Part shown: positions 1 through 8,229 of the stretch, in pieces | How the letters are laid out: every line of letters starts with the position of its first letter | Numbering within the stretch: position 1 is the stretch's first letter | Assembly (NCBI RefSeq): GCF_011947265.1 | Contig: NZ_JAATHD010000005.1 | Span: 1-64,000 of the forward strand | DNA from: Paenibacillus sp. HB172176 | Lineage (GTDB): Bacteria > Bacillota > Bacilli > Paenibacillales > Paenibacillaceae | Length of the DNA stretch: 64,000 nt | Direction: 5' to 3' | The notes under the pieces: model-generated | The model's input: only the letters and a program-made list of their open reading frames with translations | Told to the model about the DNA's origin: nothing | Database searches by the model: none | Made by a program: the position numbers and the translations under genes

Positions 1-792
1 CTGGCGCTGGCGGGCGCGGCCGCGCTTGCGGCGCAGCGGCGGCAGCTGCGCCTGCGGCTGGCGCTGCGGCGCTACGGCGCGGCCGCGGCGGGGCGCGACG
101 CGCTAGCGGCTCGCGCAGGCCGCGCGGCGGCTCCCGCCGACGCAGCCCGCGCTGCCGGCCTCGGCGCGAGCTATGCGCGCAGCAGCGCAGCAGACGCCGT
201 ACGCACCGACGCCGTACGCACCGACGCCGCACGCACCGACGTCGCACGCACCGACGCCATACGCACCGACGCCGTACGCACCGACGCCGTACGCACCGAC
301 GCCGTACGCGCCGACGCCGCAAGAGCTGTCGGCCTCAGCGCAAGCTATGTGCGCAGCGGCACAACAGCCGCGCTTATCCGCGCGGAGGAGCTGCAGCGCA
401 GCAGCTTGATCGCAGCGGCTTACGCGCTGATCGATCTGCTGCAGCATCGCGCGGACAAAGCCGCCGCCCGCGCCGGAGCGGGACCCGCTATGCGGCGGAG
501 CTCCTCGGCGACGCCAATATACTCGGCCGATTCTCCGCTTGACAGCTCAGCCGTGCATTCGCTTACAGTGCGCGAGCAATGCGAGGCGCTCGGTCAATGG
601 CTCGACGACGCTCAGCGAGCGGAGCTTCGCCGTCTGATCCAATGGCTGGAGGAAGCGCGATTCGGTCCAATCGGCAAATGGCTTAACGCGCCGACAGCTG
701 CGGAACTTACGACTGCCTGCAAGAAGCTGACGGCTCGCTCTTCCAACTCGCGGCGTGGTTTGTCCAGGCGTTCATCCTTCAGCAGCGAATAG
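1..792 (+). CDS. C-terminal part of a DUF4129 transglutaminase-type membrane protein (YebA-like), 5' end outside window
   Basis: Frame 1 is open from the first base to the stop at 790-792, so the start lies outside the window. The visible part begins with a hydrophobic Ala/Leu-rich stretch followed by an Arg-rich one (residues 1-25), probably the end of a membrane helix. It continues through Ala/Arg-rich low complexity with a five-residue repeat (65-104). Residues about 190-243 (VREQCEALGQWL, LIQWLEEARFGP, AAELTTACKKL) fit the DUF4129 tail of membrane transglutaminase-like proteins. The reaction itself would be encoded upstream and cannot be seen. In Bacillus subtilis yebA sits directly before guaA, which supports the call, although here guaA follows only after 24 kb. 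The local GC content is very high. Family identity is inferred from the tail pattern. Confidence 0.62.
   Translation: MALAGAAALAAQRRQLRLRLALRRYGAAAAGRDALAARAGRAAAPADAARAAGLGASYARSSAADAVRTDAVRTDAARTDVARTDAIRTDAVRTDAVRTDAVRADAARAVGLSASYVRSGTTAALIRAEELQRSSLIAAAYALIDLLQHRADKAAARAGAGPAMRRSSSATPIYSADSPLDSSAVHSLTVREQCEALGQWLDDAQRAELRRLIQWLEEARFGPIGKWLNAPTAAELTTACKKLTARSSNSRRGLSRRSSFSSE
193..312 (+). repeat. 15-bp tandem repeat, 8 copies, in frame in the YebA-like gene
   Basis: Eight head-to-tail copies of GACGCCGTACGCACC (with variants GTC, GCA, ATA and GCG at single codons) start at 193, 208, 223, 238, 253, 268, 283 and 298; a ninth decayed unit follows. Each encodes Asp-Ala-Val-Arg-Thr. The flanks also match each other (GLGASYARS before, GLSASYVRS after), so an older, larger duplication is likely. 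The in-frame 15-bp unit suggests a length-variable linker in the protein. Confidence 0.93.
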
Positions 793-822
793 TCCTTTCT
801 TGGAAGTCAATAGCTTTAGAAT

Positions 823-854
823 GAAGAGCAATCGCGATTATGCGATTGCTCTTC
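823..854. terminator. Terminator-like hairpin after the YebA-like gene
   Basis: A perfect 13-bp inverted repeat, GAAGAGCAATCGC then its complement, encloses a 6-base loop, 31 bp after the stop codon. There is no long T run after it, so it may be a weak or bidirectional terminator. It separates the YebA-like gene from the sensor kinase gene. The rest of 793-1071 shows no gene. Confidence 0.6.
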
Positions 855-1071
855 AGCCATTTATCGCGATAGCACGAGTTCTCGCTTTTGCGTCGACTGA
901 CGAGACTTCAAGGCTGCTCGGCGAGGGAGACCCAGGTCATGAGGTCGCCCAAGCATAGACGATATTGATTCTCAAAGCGCCTGATTCGTCAATCCTGTAC
1001 ATGTCCATTCTGCAACATATGCGGTACACTGAATTCGCGTTATTCAAATGAGGAAAGGAGGAATAACAGGT

Positions 1072-2856
1072 ATGCGGTTCGCAAAGCTCTTCGAAAATCG
1101 AACGATTTTTCCCAAGCTGGTCTCAACCTTCTTGCTGGCTATTGTGCCTATTTATTTAATTGGATTTATGATTAATCAGATTGGCGCTACGATTATTCGC
1201 AAGGAAATTATGTCTTCCATTGATACGCGCACGCATTATTATTTGACATCGTTTGAAACGGAAATTCAACGAATTGTTACCTTGCAAAGGCAATATATGA
1301 TCGATGCCGATATTCAAAGATTAAGCACAACAGCACAGGTGCTTTCCACGTATGACAAGATGGTCATGGAGCAGAGCATTCAGAGCAAATTGCAAATTAT
1401 GAACAATAGCAGCCCATTTATCGAAGACGCCCGGTTGTATGTGCCTCTAATCGGAAAGACGATTTTTCCATTCACAGATGAGGCTGGATTTCTTGATATG
1501 GATGCGGATGAGCTTGGGGAGCTGATTCGCAAGCAAGCCTCTCCTATCATTTATTACAAGGATAGGCTGACAGTGAATGTCGTATTTCCGGATCCCTCAT
1601 TGCTGCAGAGCGACACGGCTTATGTTCTGCAAGTGGAATTGGATCAGCAGGCGCTAAGACGCTTCTTGGTTCAGATGACGGACTCGGCCAAGGAAAATGC
1701 CGTTTTGCTAAGCGACAATAGCTCCTGGGTTATTGACGCGACCGCCGAGAACAGCCAAATGGATGATTCGATAAGAGCTCTGTTGTCGCAGGCGACTCAT
1801 CAAACTCAAACAATTGGTCAGGAGAAAATAAAGATCGGAAGCGAGGAATATTGGGTCTACTACCAGCATTCCCCGAATTTGGACGCGAACCTGGTTGTAT
1901 ATGTGTCGGAAAAACAAATAATGGGCTCGCTTCACGGTTATCGCAATTGGCTAGTATGGCTCTCTGCCATCTCAATGCTTGTTGTATTGCTGTTTTCTTT
2001 TTGGATTTACCGTCTTATTCGTCAGCCGCTGCGAACAATGGTTGCCGCCTTCTCCCAAGTCGAGCGCGGCGATATGAATGTTTCCATTCATCATCATCAT
2101 AACGATGAATTTCAATATTTGTACAGGCAATTTAATTCGATGATTGAGCATTTGAAGTTATCCATTACGGAAGTCTATGAAACGCGCATACGCGCGCAAC
2201 GCTCCGAATTGAAGCAGCTGCAATCGCAAATCAATCCCCATTTTCTGTACAATACCTACTTTATGGTTCACAGAATGGCGGGAGATCACGATTTTGACAA
2301 TGTGACCAAGGCGACTCAATATCTGGGGGAATACTTTATGAACATTACCAGGAACATGCAAGATGAATGTACGCTGGAAATGGAATGGAAGCATATGACG
2401 GCTTACATTGAAATTCAAACCTTGCGTTTTTCTCCTCGCATTGATACCAGGGTCGATAAGCTGCCCGATGACTATTCGGATTTGCTGGTGCCTCGTCTCC
2501 TATTGCAACCGATTGTCGAGAATGCCTTCGAGCATGGATTGAAAAACAAAATGTACGAAGGACATATTTATATTTCGCTGCAAAGGAGAGAGAATCAGGT
2601 CATCATTGCGGTCGAGGATAACGGGGATGAGTTTACGGACGAAAAAAGGAATGATCTCGAAGAACTGCTACAAGCTGCTGACGATCATTTCGAAACAACC
2701 GGGCTGATTAATGTTCATCGACGCCTGCAAATAAAATTCGGGGAGCAATCAGGGCTTCGCCTCTCCCGAGGCAGCAAGAACGGTCTTCGAGTGGAGCTGT
2801 TGCTTCCGGCAGAAAGAAAGGAGAGCGGAAATGTATCGAATCATGGTGGTGGATGA
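1072..2856 (+). CDS. YesM-type membrane sensor histidine kinase (pairs with regulator at 2831)
   Basis: This is a sensor of extracellular carbohydrate or of a binding protein that autophosphorylates and passes phosphate to the regulator encoded next. Residues 13-35 form the first membrane helix, about 36-295 an extracellular Cache-like sensor, about 298-320 the second helix, followed by HAMP. The His_kinase (YesM/LytS) block has QSQINPHFLYN with the phospho-acceptor His390, and then a HATPase domain with PIVENAFEHGL. The G1 box reads EDNGDEF rather than DNGxG, so the second glycine is missing. The start at 1072 is preferred because AAAGGAGG lies at 1052-1059; an upstream in-frame ATG at 1048 would include this site in the coding region. 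The gene overlaps the regulator by 26 bp. Confidence 0.9.
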   Translation: MRFAKLFENRTIFPKLVSTFLLAIVPIYLIGFMINQIGATIIRKEIMSSIDTRTHYYLTSFETEIQRIVTLQRQYMIDADIQRLSTTAQVLSTYDKMVMEQSIQSKLQIMNNSSPFIEDARLYVPLIGKTIFPFTDEAGFLDMDADELGELIRKQASPIIYYKDRLTVNVVFPDPSLLQSDTAYVLQVELDQQALRRFLVQMTDSAKENAVLLSDNSSWVIDATAENSQMDDSIRALLSQATHQTQTIGQEKIKIGSEEYWVYYQHSPNLDANLVVYVSEKQIMGSLHGYRNWLVWLSAISMLVVLLFSFWIYRLIRQPLRTMVAAFSQVERGDMNVSIHHHHNDEFQYLYRQFNSMIEHLKLSITEVYETRIRAQRSELKQLQSQINPHFLYNTYFMVHRMAGDHDFDNVTKATQYLGEYFMNITRNMQDECTLEMEWKHMTAYIEIQTLRFSPRIDTRVDKLPDDYSDLLVPRLLLQPIVENAFEHGLKNKMYEGHIYISLQRRENQVIIAVEDNGDEFTDEKRNDLEELLQAADDHFETTGLINVHRRLQIKFGEQSGLRLSRGSKNGLRVELLLPAERKESGNVSNHGGG

Positions 2857-4459
2857 CGAGCTTTATGTTGTAAACAGTCTGGTGGGACTTTTGAAGGAAG
2901 CTGCAGAGCTGGATTTGGAGGTGTACAAGGCGAACTCGGCTTTGGAGGCGCTGGACTGGCTGCGAAGAACGAAAATCGATATGGTGTTGACCGATATTTC
3001 CATGCCGGGTATGGACGGTCATGAGCTGCAGAAGCAAATTATTCAATATTGGCCTCGCTGCAAGGTCATATTCCTGACCGGGTACAACGACGCTTCATTT
3101 ATTAAAAGCGCATTCCGGCATCAAGCGGTGGATTACGTGTTAAAGACCGACGGGGACAAAGCTATACTGGCTGCAGTCGAGAAAGCGATTCAAGCTATTG
3201 AAGGGGAAATGGAAGTGAGCGGCTTGCTCATGAAAGCGGAGGAGCAAATAAACGCCATGCACGCTTTGATGCAAAGGGATTTCATAACCGAATTGCTGCT
3301 GGGCGACCGCCGGATATTGAATGGGCTTGGTACCTATTTGTCAGATTTGAACATTCCGTTGATTGCGGAAAAGCCCGTTCTTCCTTTCATCGGAAGAGTG
3401 GATGCCTGGAAGAAGGACTTTAATGCTTCGGATAAAGCGCTAATGCTGTATGCGATTCAAAATATTGCGTTGGAAACCTTCGCCGATTCGATTATTTGTT
3501 TCTCGGCGATGCTGGATCATTCTCATGTGATTTGGTTCGTACAGCCGCAAGCAAAGGAATCTGTGTTATCCGTTAACGACGACATCGAGTTGCAAAAACG
3601 TCTTTCCAGTTTTGTGCATGGTTCGTTGGATACGATACAAACGAGAAGCAATCTTTTTTTAAAGCTCCGGGTTTCCTTTGTGTCTGCTCAATCCCTCGTA
3701 GCATGGTCCGACATTCCGCCAAAAGTCGAAGCGTTGAAAAAATTATTTCATCGGGGCTTTGGCTTCGACCATGAATTGCTGCTGGTTGAGGGGGAAGCGC
3801 TCGATAATCCGTCGATCGGAGACAACCCCGAAATTCAGATGCAATTGAAAAAGATGGATACGCTCTCATTATGTCTGGAAAGCGGCAATGAACCGGACTT
3901 TTTTAGCGTGTTCGATGAAATGATGATGCTCGGCGACCCTTCCCGAGAGGAAACGCCGATTCGCATGGCCATTTATTTCCGCTTGTCTTCCTTGTTTGCT
4001 CCTTATTTAACCTGGGAGGAGCTCGCTGGAATTGTCCAGTTCGAGCGGTTTGGTTCATGGGAAGAAGTGTCCGCCCGGTTTAGAAATTTGGCAAAGTTGA
4101 TTTTCGAAAAGCGGCAATTGGAGGCTGAGCATCAGAGCAGCTCCCTGGTGACAAGAATTCAAAGATTTATTCAAACGAATTTGGACTGCGATTTGTCGCT
4201 CACCCGAATTGGAGAGGAAGTGGCCTTGAACCCGTTCTACTTATCGCGTATATACAAGCAAATTACCGGTCACACCTTATCCGAGAGGATTATGGCTGCC
4301 CGATTGGAGAAGGCCAAGGCTTATTTAGGCGAGACGAATCTGAAGATTCAAGAAATTGCCTCAAAGGTTGGTTTTGAATCTCCTGCCTATTTCACCAGAT
4401 TTTTCAAAAGAACAACAGGCGTAACTCCGCAAGAATACAGACAAATGTTCAAGAAGTAA
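2831..4459 (+). CDS. YesN-type response regulator with AraC DNA-binding domain
   Basis: This is a transcriptional activator controlled by the kinase encoded just upstream. The N-terminal receiver domain (about 1-125) has the acidic pair DD at 8-9, the phospho-acceptor Asp55 in LTDISMPG, and the conserved Lys in YVLKTDGD. A long middle region (about 130-430) has no recognised motif. The last 100 residues are an AraC helix-turn-helix pair ending in GFESPAYFTRFFKRTTGVTP. Translation starts inside the kinase gene after AAAGGAGAG, which couples the two. The next gene, 105 bp downstream, is the sugar-binding lipoprotein gene, the likely target promoter. The regulator at 23502 is a paralogue. Confidence 0.92.
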   Translation: MYRIMVVDDELYVVNSLVGLLKEAAELDLEVYKANSALEALDWLRRTKIDMVLTDISMPGMDGHELQKQIIQYWPRCKVIFLTGYNDASFIKSAFRHQAVDYVLKTDGDKAILAAVEKAIQAIEGEMEVSGLLMKAEEQINAMHALMQRDFITELLLGDRRILNGLGTYLSDLNIPLIAEKPVLPFIGRVDAWKKDFNASDKALMLYAIQNIALETFADSIICFSAMLDHSHVIWFVQPQAKESVLSVNDDIELQKRLSSFVHGSLDTIQTRSNLFLKLRVSFVSAQSLVAWSDIPPKVEALKKLFHRGFGFDHELLLVEGEALDNPSIGDNPEIQMQLKKMDTLSLCLESGNEPDFFSVFDEMMMLGDPSREETPIRMAIYFRLSSLFAPYLTWEELAGIVQFERFGSWEEVSARFRNLAKLIFEKRQLEAEHQSSSLVTRIQRFIQTNLDCDLSLTRIGEEVALNPFYLSRIYKQITGHTLSERIMAARLEKAKAYLGETNLKIQEIASKVGFESPAYFTRFFKRTTGVTPQEYRQMFKK

Positions 4460-4525
4460 TAAGAAGTCAAGCAAAGTTAAAAATGTCTGATTTCACCGCG
4501 CTCTTCCATTCTGTACAATTTGAAA

Positions 4526-4539
4526 TGAAAGCGATTTAA
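4526..4539 (+). promoter_or_regulatory. cre-like (CcpA) site upstream of sugar-binding protein gene
   Basis: TGAAAGCGATTTAA matches the catabolite-responsive element consensus TGNAARCGNWWNCA at all defined positions except the penultimate base (A instead of C). It lies 25 bp before the binding-protein start codon, where CcpA would repress import when preferred sugars are present. The role is inferred from sequence only. Confidence 0.4.
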
Positions 4540-4564
4540 CAAAAAAAGAGAAGGTGGACGAAGC

Positions 4565-6298
4565 ATGAAAAGATTTTATTTCAAGAGGGCAGCATGCTCC
4601 AGCTTGCTTCTGGCGGTTATAGCGCTTGCGGCATGCACCAATCAATCGCCGCCCGAAAGCGCGACAAGCGATCCGGGACAAAACGCTTCTTCGGGGAGCG
4701 AATCGGGAGCATCGCCGTCACAGCAGAGCTCGGGGGAGCAAAGCGTGGAAGACCCGCTGGGAAAATACGATACGCCGGTTATTGTCAATGCGGCGCGCTA
4801 TATCGATCCTGCGGCGCGATTTGGCAAGGATGACACGATTGACGACAATGTCTGGACACAGGAATATCTGAACACGTTAGGCATTCAGTTGAAAAGCGCG
4901 TGGACGGTTCAGGGAGCTGCGGATCAATACAATCAGAAGCTGAACCTCTCTATCGCTTCCGGAACGTTGCCCGACATGTTCGCCGCGCCGACGACGCAAT
5001 TCCAACAACTTGCGCAATCCGGACAGCTTGCCGACTTGACGGACGCCTATAACCGGTATGCGTCTCCGCTCTTGAAGGAAGTGATGGATCAGGACGGGCC
5101 TGACGGCTTGGGCTCGGCTATGGTGGATGGCAAGCTGATGGGCTTGCCCCGCACGGTCCCTATGGAACACAGTGTTACTGTTCTCTATATCCGAGCGGAT
5201 TGGTTGGAGAAGGTGAAGCTGGATCCGCCGCAAACGATGGATGATGTCTTCAAAATCTCGGAGGCCTTTACCAATCAGGACCCTGACGGCAACGGCAAGA
5301 AGGATACTTACGGAATGGCGCTGGATAACAGCTTGAACGATGCGTTGTTCATGTCTGGATTTTATAATGCGTTCAACAGCTATCCCGACATCTGGATCAA
5401 GGATGCGGACGGTAATCTCGTCAACGGCTCCATTCTGCCGGAAACCAAGACGGCCTTGGGTAAGCTGCAGGAGATGTACAAGGCTGGGGAAATAGATCCC
5501 GAATTCGGAACTAAAAACATGTCGAAGGCCTCCGAAGCGATTGTCTCCGGGCAAATCGGTATGATGTTTGGTCCCGACTTTGGTCCAAGCTTTCCGTTGC
5601 TGACAGCGAAAAATCAGGACCCGAACGCAGACTGGGAAGCTTATCCGATGCCGTTGACGGTCGACGCCGCTCCGGTTAAATTCAGCGCAGCCTTTCCAGT
5701 TACCAATTATTATGTTGTTCGCAAGGGATTTTCTAATCCCGAAGCTTTAATCAAAATGGCCAATTTGCAGTTGGAGAAGCATTATGGAGAAAGCACGGAT
5801 CTGGATAAGTACTATCAAACACCCGCGCCGGAGTCCGTGCCTGTTTTTAAATTCTCATTCACGCAGCTGCAAAAGCTGACTCAGGTGGATACGTATAAAA
5901 ACATAATGAAGGTTACGGACGGACAAATGTCAGAAGCGGAGCTGCCGCCAAGAGATCAGGTTACGTACAACCAACTGCAGGATTATAGGGAAACAGGCGA
6001 TATGAATGTCTGGAATGTATACGCTTTGTTCAAACAAGACGGCGTCTGGTCGATTGTGGACCAATACTTGCAAGCTAAAGACTATCTTATGCAAAGCGCC
6101 TTCTATGGAGCGCCGACACCGACCATGATCAAAAATCAGGATACCTTGACGAAGCTGCAGAAGGATACCTTCACTAAAATTATTATGGGAGCCGCTTCGC
6201 TTGACGAATTCGACAAGTTTGTCTCCGATTGGAAGAAGCTGGGCGGCGAGCAGATTACGCAGGAAGTCAACGATTGGTATTCAGCGAATCAAAACTAG
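4565..6298 (+). CDS. Extracellular sugar-binding lipoprotein (LipO/YtcQ type) of importer 1
   Basis: This protein would capture an oligosaccharide outside the cell and deliver it to the two permeases encoded next. A lipoprotein signal peptide ends in LAAC (Cys about residue 24). A Ser/Gly/Glu-rich linker follows, then a mature part beginning DPLGKYDTPV that is typical of the large (about 550 residue) binding proteins of LplB/YtcP systems. It contains a DPDGNGKKDTYG loop that resembles a calcium-binding segment. AGAAGGTGG precedes the ATG. The protein is clearly related to the one encoded at 18006 (same DPLGKYD start, same DPDGN loop, same length). The ligand is unknown; the neighbouring GH36-like and clan-A enzymes suggest a plant heteropolysaccharide. 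Confidence 0.92.
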   Translation: MKRFYFKRAACSSLLLAVIALAACTNQSPPESATSDPGQNASSGSESGASPSQQSSGEQSVEDPLGKYDTPVIVNAARYIDPAARFGKDDTIDDNVWTQEYLNTLGIQLKSAWTVQGAADQYNQKLNLSIASGTLPDMFAAPTTQFQQLAQSGQLADLTDAYNRYASPLLKEVMDQDGPDGLGSAMVDGKLMGLPRTVPMEHSVTVLYIRADWLEKVKLDPPQTMDDVFKISEAFTNQDPDGNGKKDTYGMALDNSLNDALFMSGFYNAFNSYPDIWIKDADGNLVNGSILPETKTALGKLQEMYKAGEIDPEFGTKNMSKASEAIVSGQIGMMFGPDFGPSFPLLTAKNQDPNADWEAYPMPLTVDAAPVKFSAAFPVTNYYVVRKGFSNPEALIKMANLQLEKHYGESTDLDKYYQTPAPESVPVFKFSFTQLQKLTQVDTYKNIMKVTDGQMSEAELPPRDQVTYNQLQDYRETGDMNVWNVYALFKQDGVWSIVDQYLQAKDYLMQSAFYGAPTPTMIKNQDTLTKLQKDTFTKIIMGAASLDEFDKFVSDWKKLGGEQITQEVNDWYSANQN

Positions 6299-6310
6299 AG
6301 AAAGCATAAA

Positions 6311-6347
6311 CATCGGGAGGGAATGCAAGAGCATCTCCCCTCCGATG
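6311..6347 (+). promoter_or_regulatory. Intercistronic stem-loop between binding-protein and permease genes
   Basis: CATCGGGAGGGAATGC and GCATCTCCCCTCCGATG can pair around a 4-base loop with one or two small bulges. There is no T run, so it is more likely an mRNA-stabilising or partial-termination structure that raises the binding-protein message above the permease message. Similar stems occur at the same place in the operons at 18006 and, more weakly, 52575. Confidence 0.5.
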
Positions 6348-6376
6348 CTTGCGGGATACCTTTGGAGGGAGCGGTT

Positions 6377-7282
6377 ATGAAACACAGAACTGTAAGAAGC
6401 AATCGGGAACTCCCGATGCATTTGATGCTACTCCCGGGAGTCATTCTTGTGCTCATTTTTTCGTACTTTCCGATGGCCGGGATCGTTATCGCGTTTCAAA
6501 ACTTCATTCCGTCGCTTGGCTTCTCCAGGTCGGAATGGGTCGGATTAGACAATTTTCGCTATGTATTGAGCTTGCCGGACACGCTGCAGGTGTTCTGGAA
6601 TACGATTTATATTTCCGCATTGAAGATTGCCGCGGGATTGGCTGTGCCGGTTACGGTTGCATTGCTTCTGAATGAATTGGGGAAGAAATGGTTCAAGGGA
6701 TTGATGCAGACGCTCATTTATGTCCCGCATTTTTTATCCTGGGTCATCCTGGGCGGTATCCTGATTGATGTTCTATCTCCGAGTCAAGGTCTTGTCAATC
6801 AGGTTTTATCCCTGTTTGGGTTCGATCCGATTTACTTTCTTGGGGATAACAGCTGGTTTCCCAATACGCTGATTGTGACGAACACGTGGAAGGAATTCGG
6901 GTTCGGTACGATTGTGTATCTGGCTGCTTTGACCGGTTTGAATCCCAATCTGTACGAAGCGGCGATGATTGACGGGGCGGGCCGCTGGAAGCAGACGCTG
7001 CACATTACATTGCCGGGAATCATCCCCGTTGTTGTGTTGATGGCCACGTTAAGCTTGGGACATGTTCTGAACGCCGGATTCGATCAAGTTTTCAATTTGT
7101 ACAGTCCTGTTGTTTACCAAAGCGGAGATATCATTGATACAATGGTCTATCGCATCGGTTTGGTACAGGCGCAATTCGGTGTGGCAACAGCCGTGGGATT
7201 ATTGAAATCGGTTGTTTCGTTTCTCCTAATCTCCGTTTGCTACTGGCTTGCATACCGATTTGCAAATTATCAAATCTTTTGA
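6377..7282 (+). CDS. ABC sugar permease, LplB type (importer 1)
   Basis: One of two membrane subunits of importer 1. It has six predicted membrane helices and the cytoplasmic coupling (EAA) loop EAAMIDGAGRWKQTLHITLP, which contacts the transport ATPase. The C-terminal AYRFANYQIF end is typical of LplB proteins. The start at 6377 is chosen because GGAGGGAG lies 6 bp upstream; an in-frame ATG at 6323 lies inside the intercistronic stem-loop. The permease encoded at 19820 is very similar along its whole length. No ATPase gene is present in this operon, as is usual for systems served by a shared MsmX-like ATPase. Confidence 0.94.
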   Translation: MKHRTVRSNRELPMHLMLLPGVILVLIFSYFPMAGIVIAFQNFIPSLGFSRSEWVGLDNFRYVLSLPDTLQVFWNTIYISALKIAAGLAVPVTVALLLNELGKKWFKGLMQTLIYVPHFLSWVILGGILIDVLSPSQGLVNQVLSLFGFDPIYFLGDNSWFPNTLIVTNTWKEFGFGTIVYLAALTGLNPNLYEAAMIDGAGRWKQTLHITLPGIIPVVVLMATLSLGHVLNAGFDQVFNLYSPVVYQSGDIIDTMVYRIGLVQAQFGVATAVGLLKSVVSFLLISVCYWLAYRFANYQIF

Positions 7283-7297
7283 GAGTAGGGACTTCAG

Positions 7298-8179
7298 ATG
7301 ATTGGAAATTCATTGAGCAGGAAGCTGTTTATTACCTTCAATTATATATTTCTTGCTCTTCTGGCATTGCTTTGCATCGTTCCGATCATTAACGTGCTTG
7401 CCGTATCCTTCAGCTCCAGCGCTGCGGCGAGTGCGGGACTTGTGAAGCTGTGGCCTGTCGATTTTACGCTTAGATCTTATCAATATATTTTAACAAAGCC
7501 TGATTTCTTTCAAGCGCTGGTCATTAGCCTGGAACGAGTGGCGCTGGGAACGCCGCTCAATCTTTTTTTGGGCTTGATTATTGCTTATCCCTTGTCCCAA
7601 AAAAAAGAGAAGTTCAGATACAGAACAGTATATGTCTGGTTTTTCGTCATCACAATGCTGTTCGGAGGCGGATTAATTCCGGAATATATTGTTGTCAAAA
7701 ATACCGGCATTATGGATACGCTTTGGGCTTTAATTCTTCCTCATGCCGTCGATGTATTTAACGTCGTATTGATTCTTAATTTTTTTCGAACCATTCCCGC
7801 GGAATTGGAAGAGTCTGCATTCATCGACGGAGCAAGTCATTGGACGACGCTATGGCGCATTTATGTCCCGCTTTCCTTGGCGGTTATCGCTACGATTACG
7901 ATTTTCTCCGTAGTCAGCCACTGGAATGCCTGGTTTGACGGGTTGATTTATATGAACAATCCCGAGCATTATCCGGTATCCACCTATCTGCAAAATATGC
8001 TTGCTTCTATTAATCTCAGCTCGGTGGATTTTACGCAAGCGCAGGATTTGACGGAGGTGTCGGACCGCACAGCCAAATCCGCACAAATTTTTGTCGCGGC
8101 GTTTCCCATTTTGCTGCTATATCCTTTCCTGCAAAGGCATTTCGTCAAAGGGATGCTGCTTGGCAGCGTGAAAGGATAG
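7298..8179 (+). CDS. ABC sugar permease, LplC/YtcP type (importer 1)
   Basis: The second membrane subunit of importer 1, 15 bp after the first. It has six hydrophobic helices and an EAA-like loop with ESAFIDGASHWTTLWRIYVP. It ends in LQRHFVKGMLLGSVKG, the usual C-terminus of YtcP-type permeases. The ribosome site GAGTAGGGA lies about 11 bp before the ATG. Its closest relative in the window is the protein encoded at 20733. The operon continues into a secreted glycosidase gene. Confidence 0.94.
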   Translation: MIGNSLSRKLFITFNYIFLALLALLCIVPIINVLAVSFSSSAAASAGLVKLWPVDFTLRSYQYILTKPDFFQALVISLERVALGTPLNLFLGLIIAYPLSQKKEKFRYRTVYVWFFVITMLFGGGLIPEYIVVKNTGIMDTLWALILPHAVDVFNVVLILNFFRTIPAELEESAFIDGASHWTTLWRIYVPLSLAVIATITIFSVVSHWNAWFDGLIYMNNPEHYPVSTYLQNMLASINLSSVDFTQAQDLTEVSDRTAKSAQIFVAAFPILLLYPFLQRHFVKGMLLGSVKG

Positions 8180-8229
8180 AGAAGGCAACAAGCGGGATAA
8201 CGAACCGAAATTGAGGAGGTTGATGATAT

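Noticed and set aside
193..312. CRISPR-like array of short direct repeats
   Set aside because: The 15-bp units are head to tail without spacers, in frame within an open coding region, and no cas genes are near.
755..958. 67-residue open frame after the YebA-like gene
   Set aside because: It overlaps the end of the upstream gene, runs through the 13-bp hairpin, and lacks a ribosome site and any recognisable domain.
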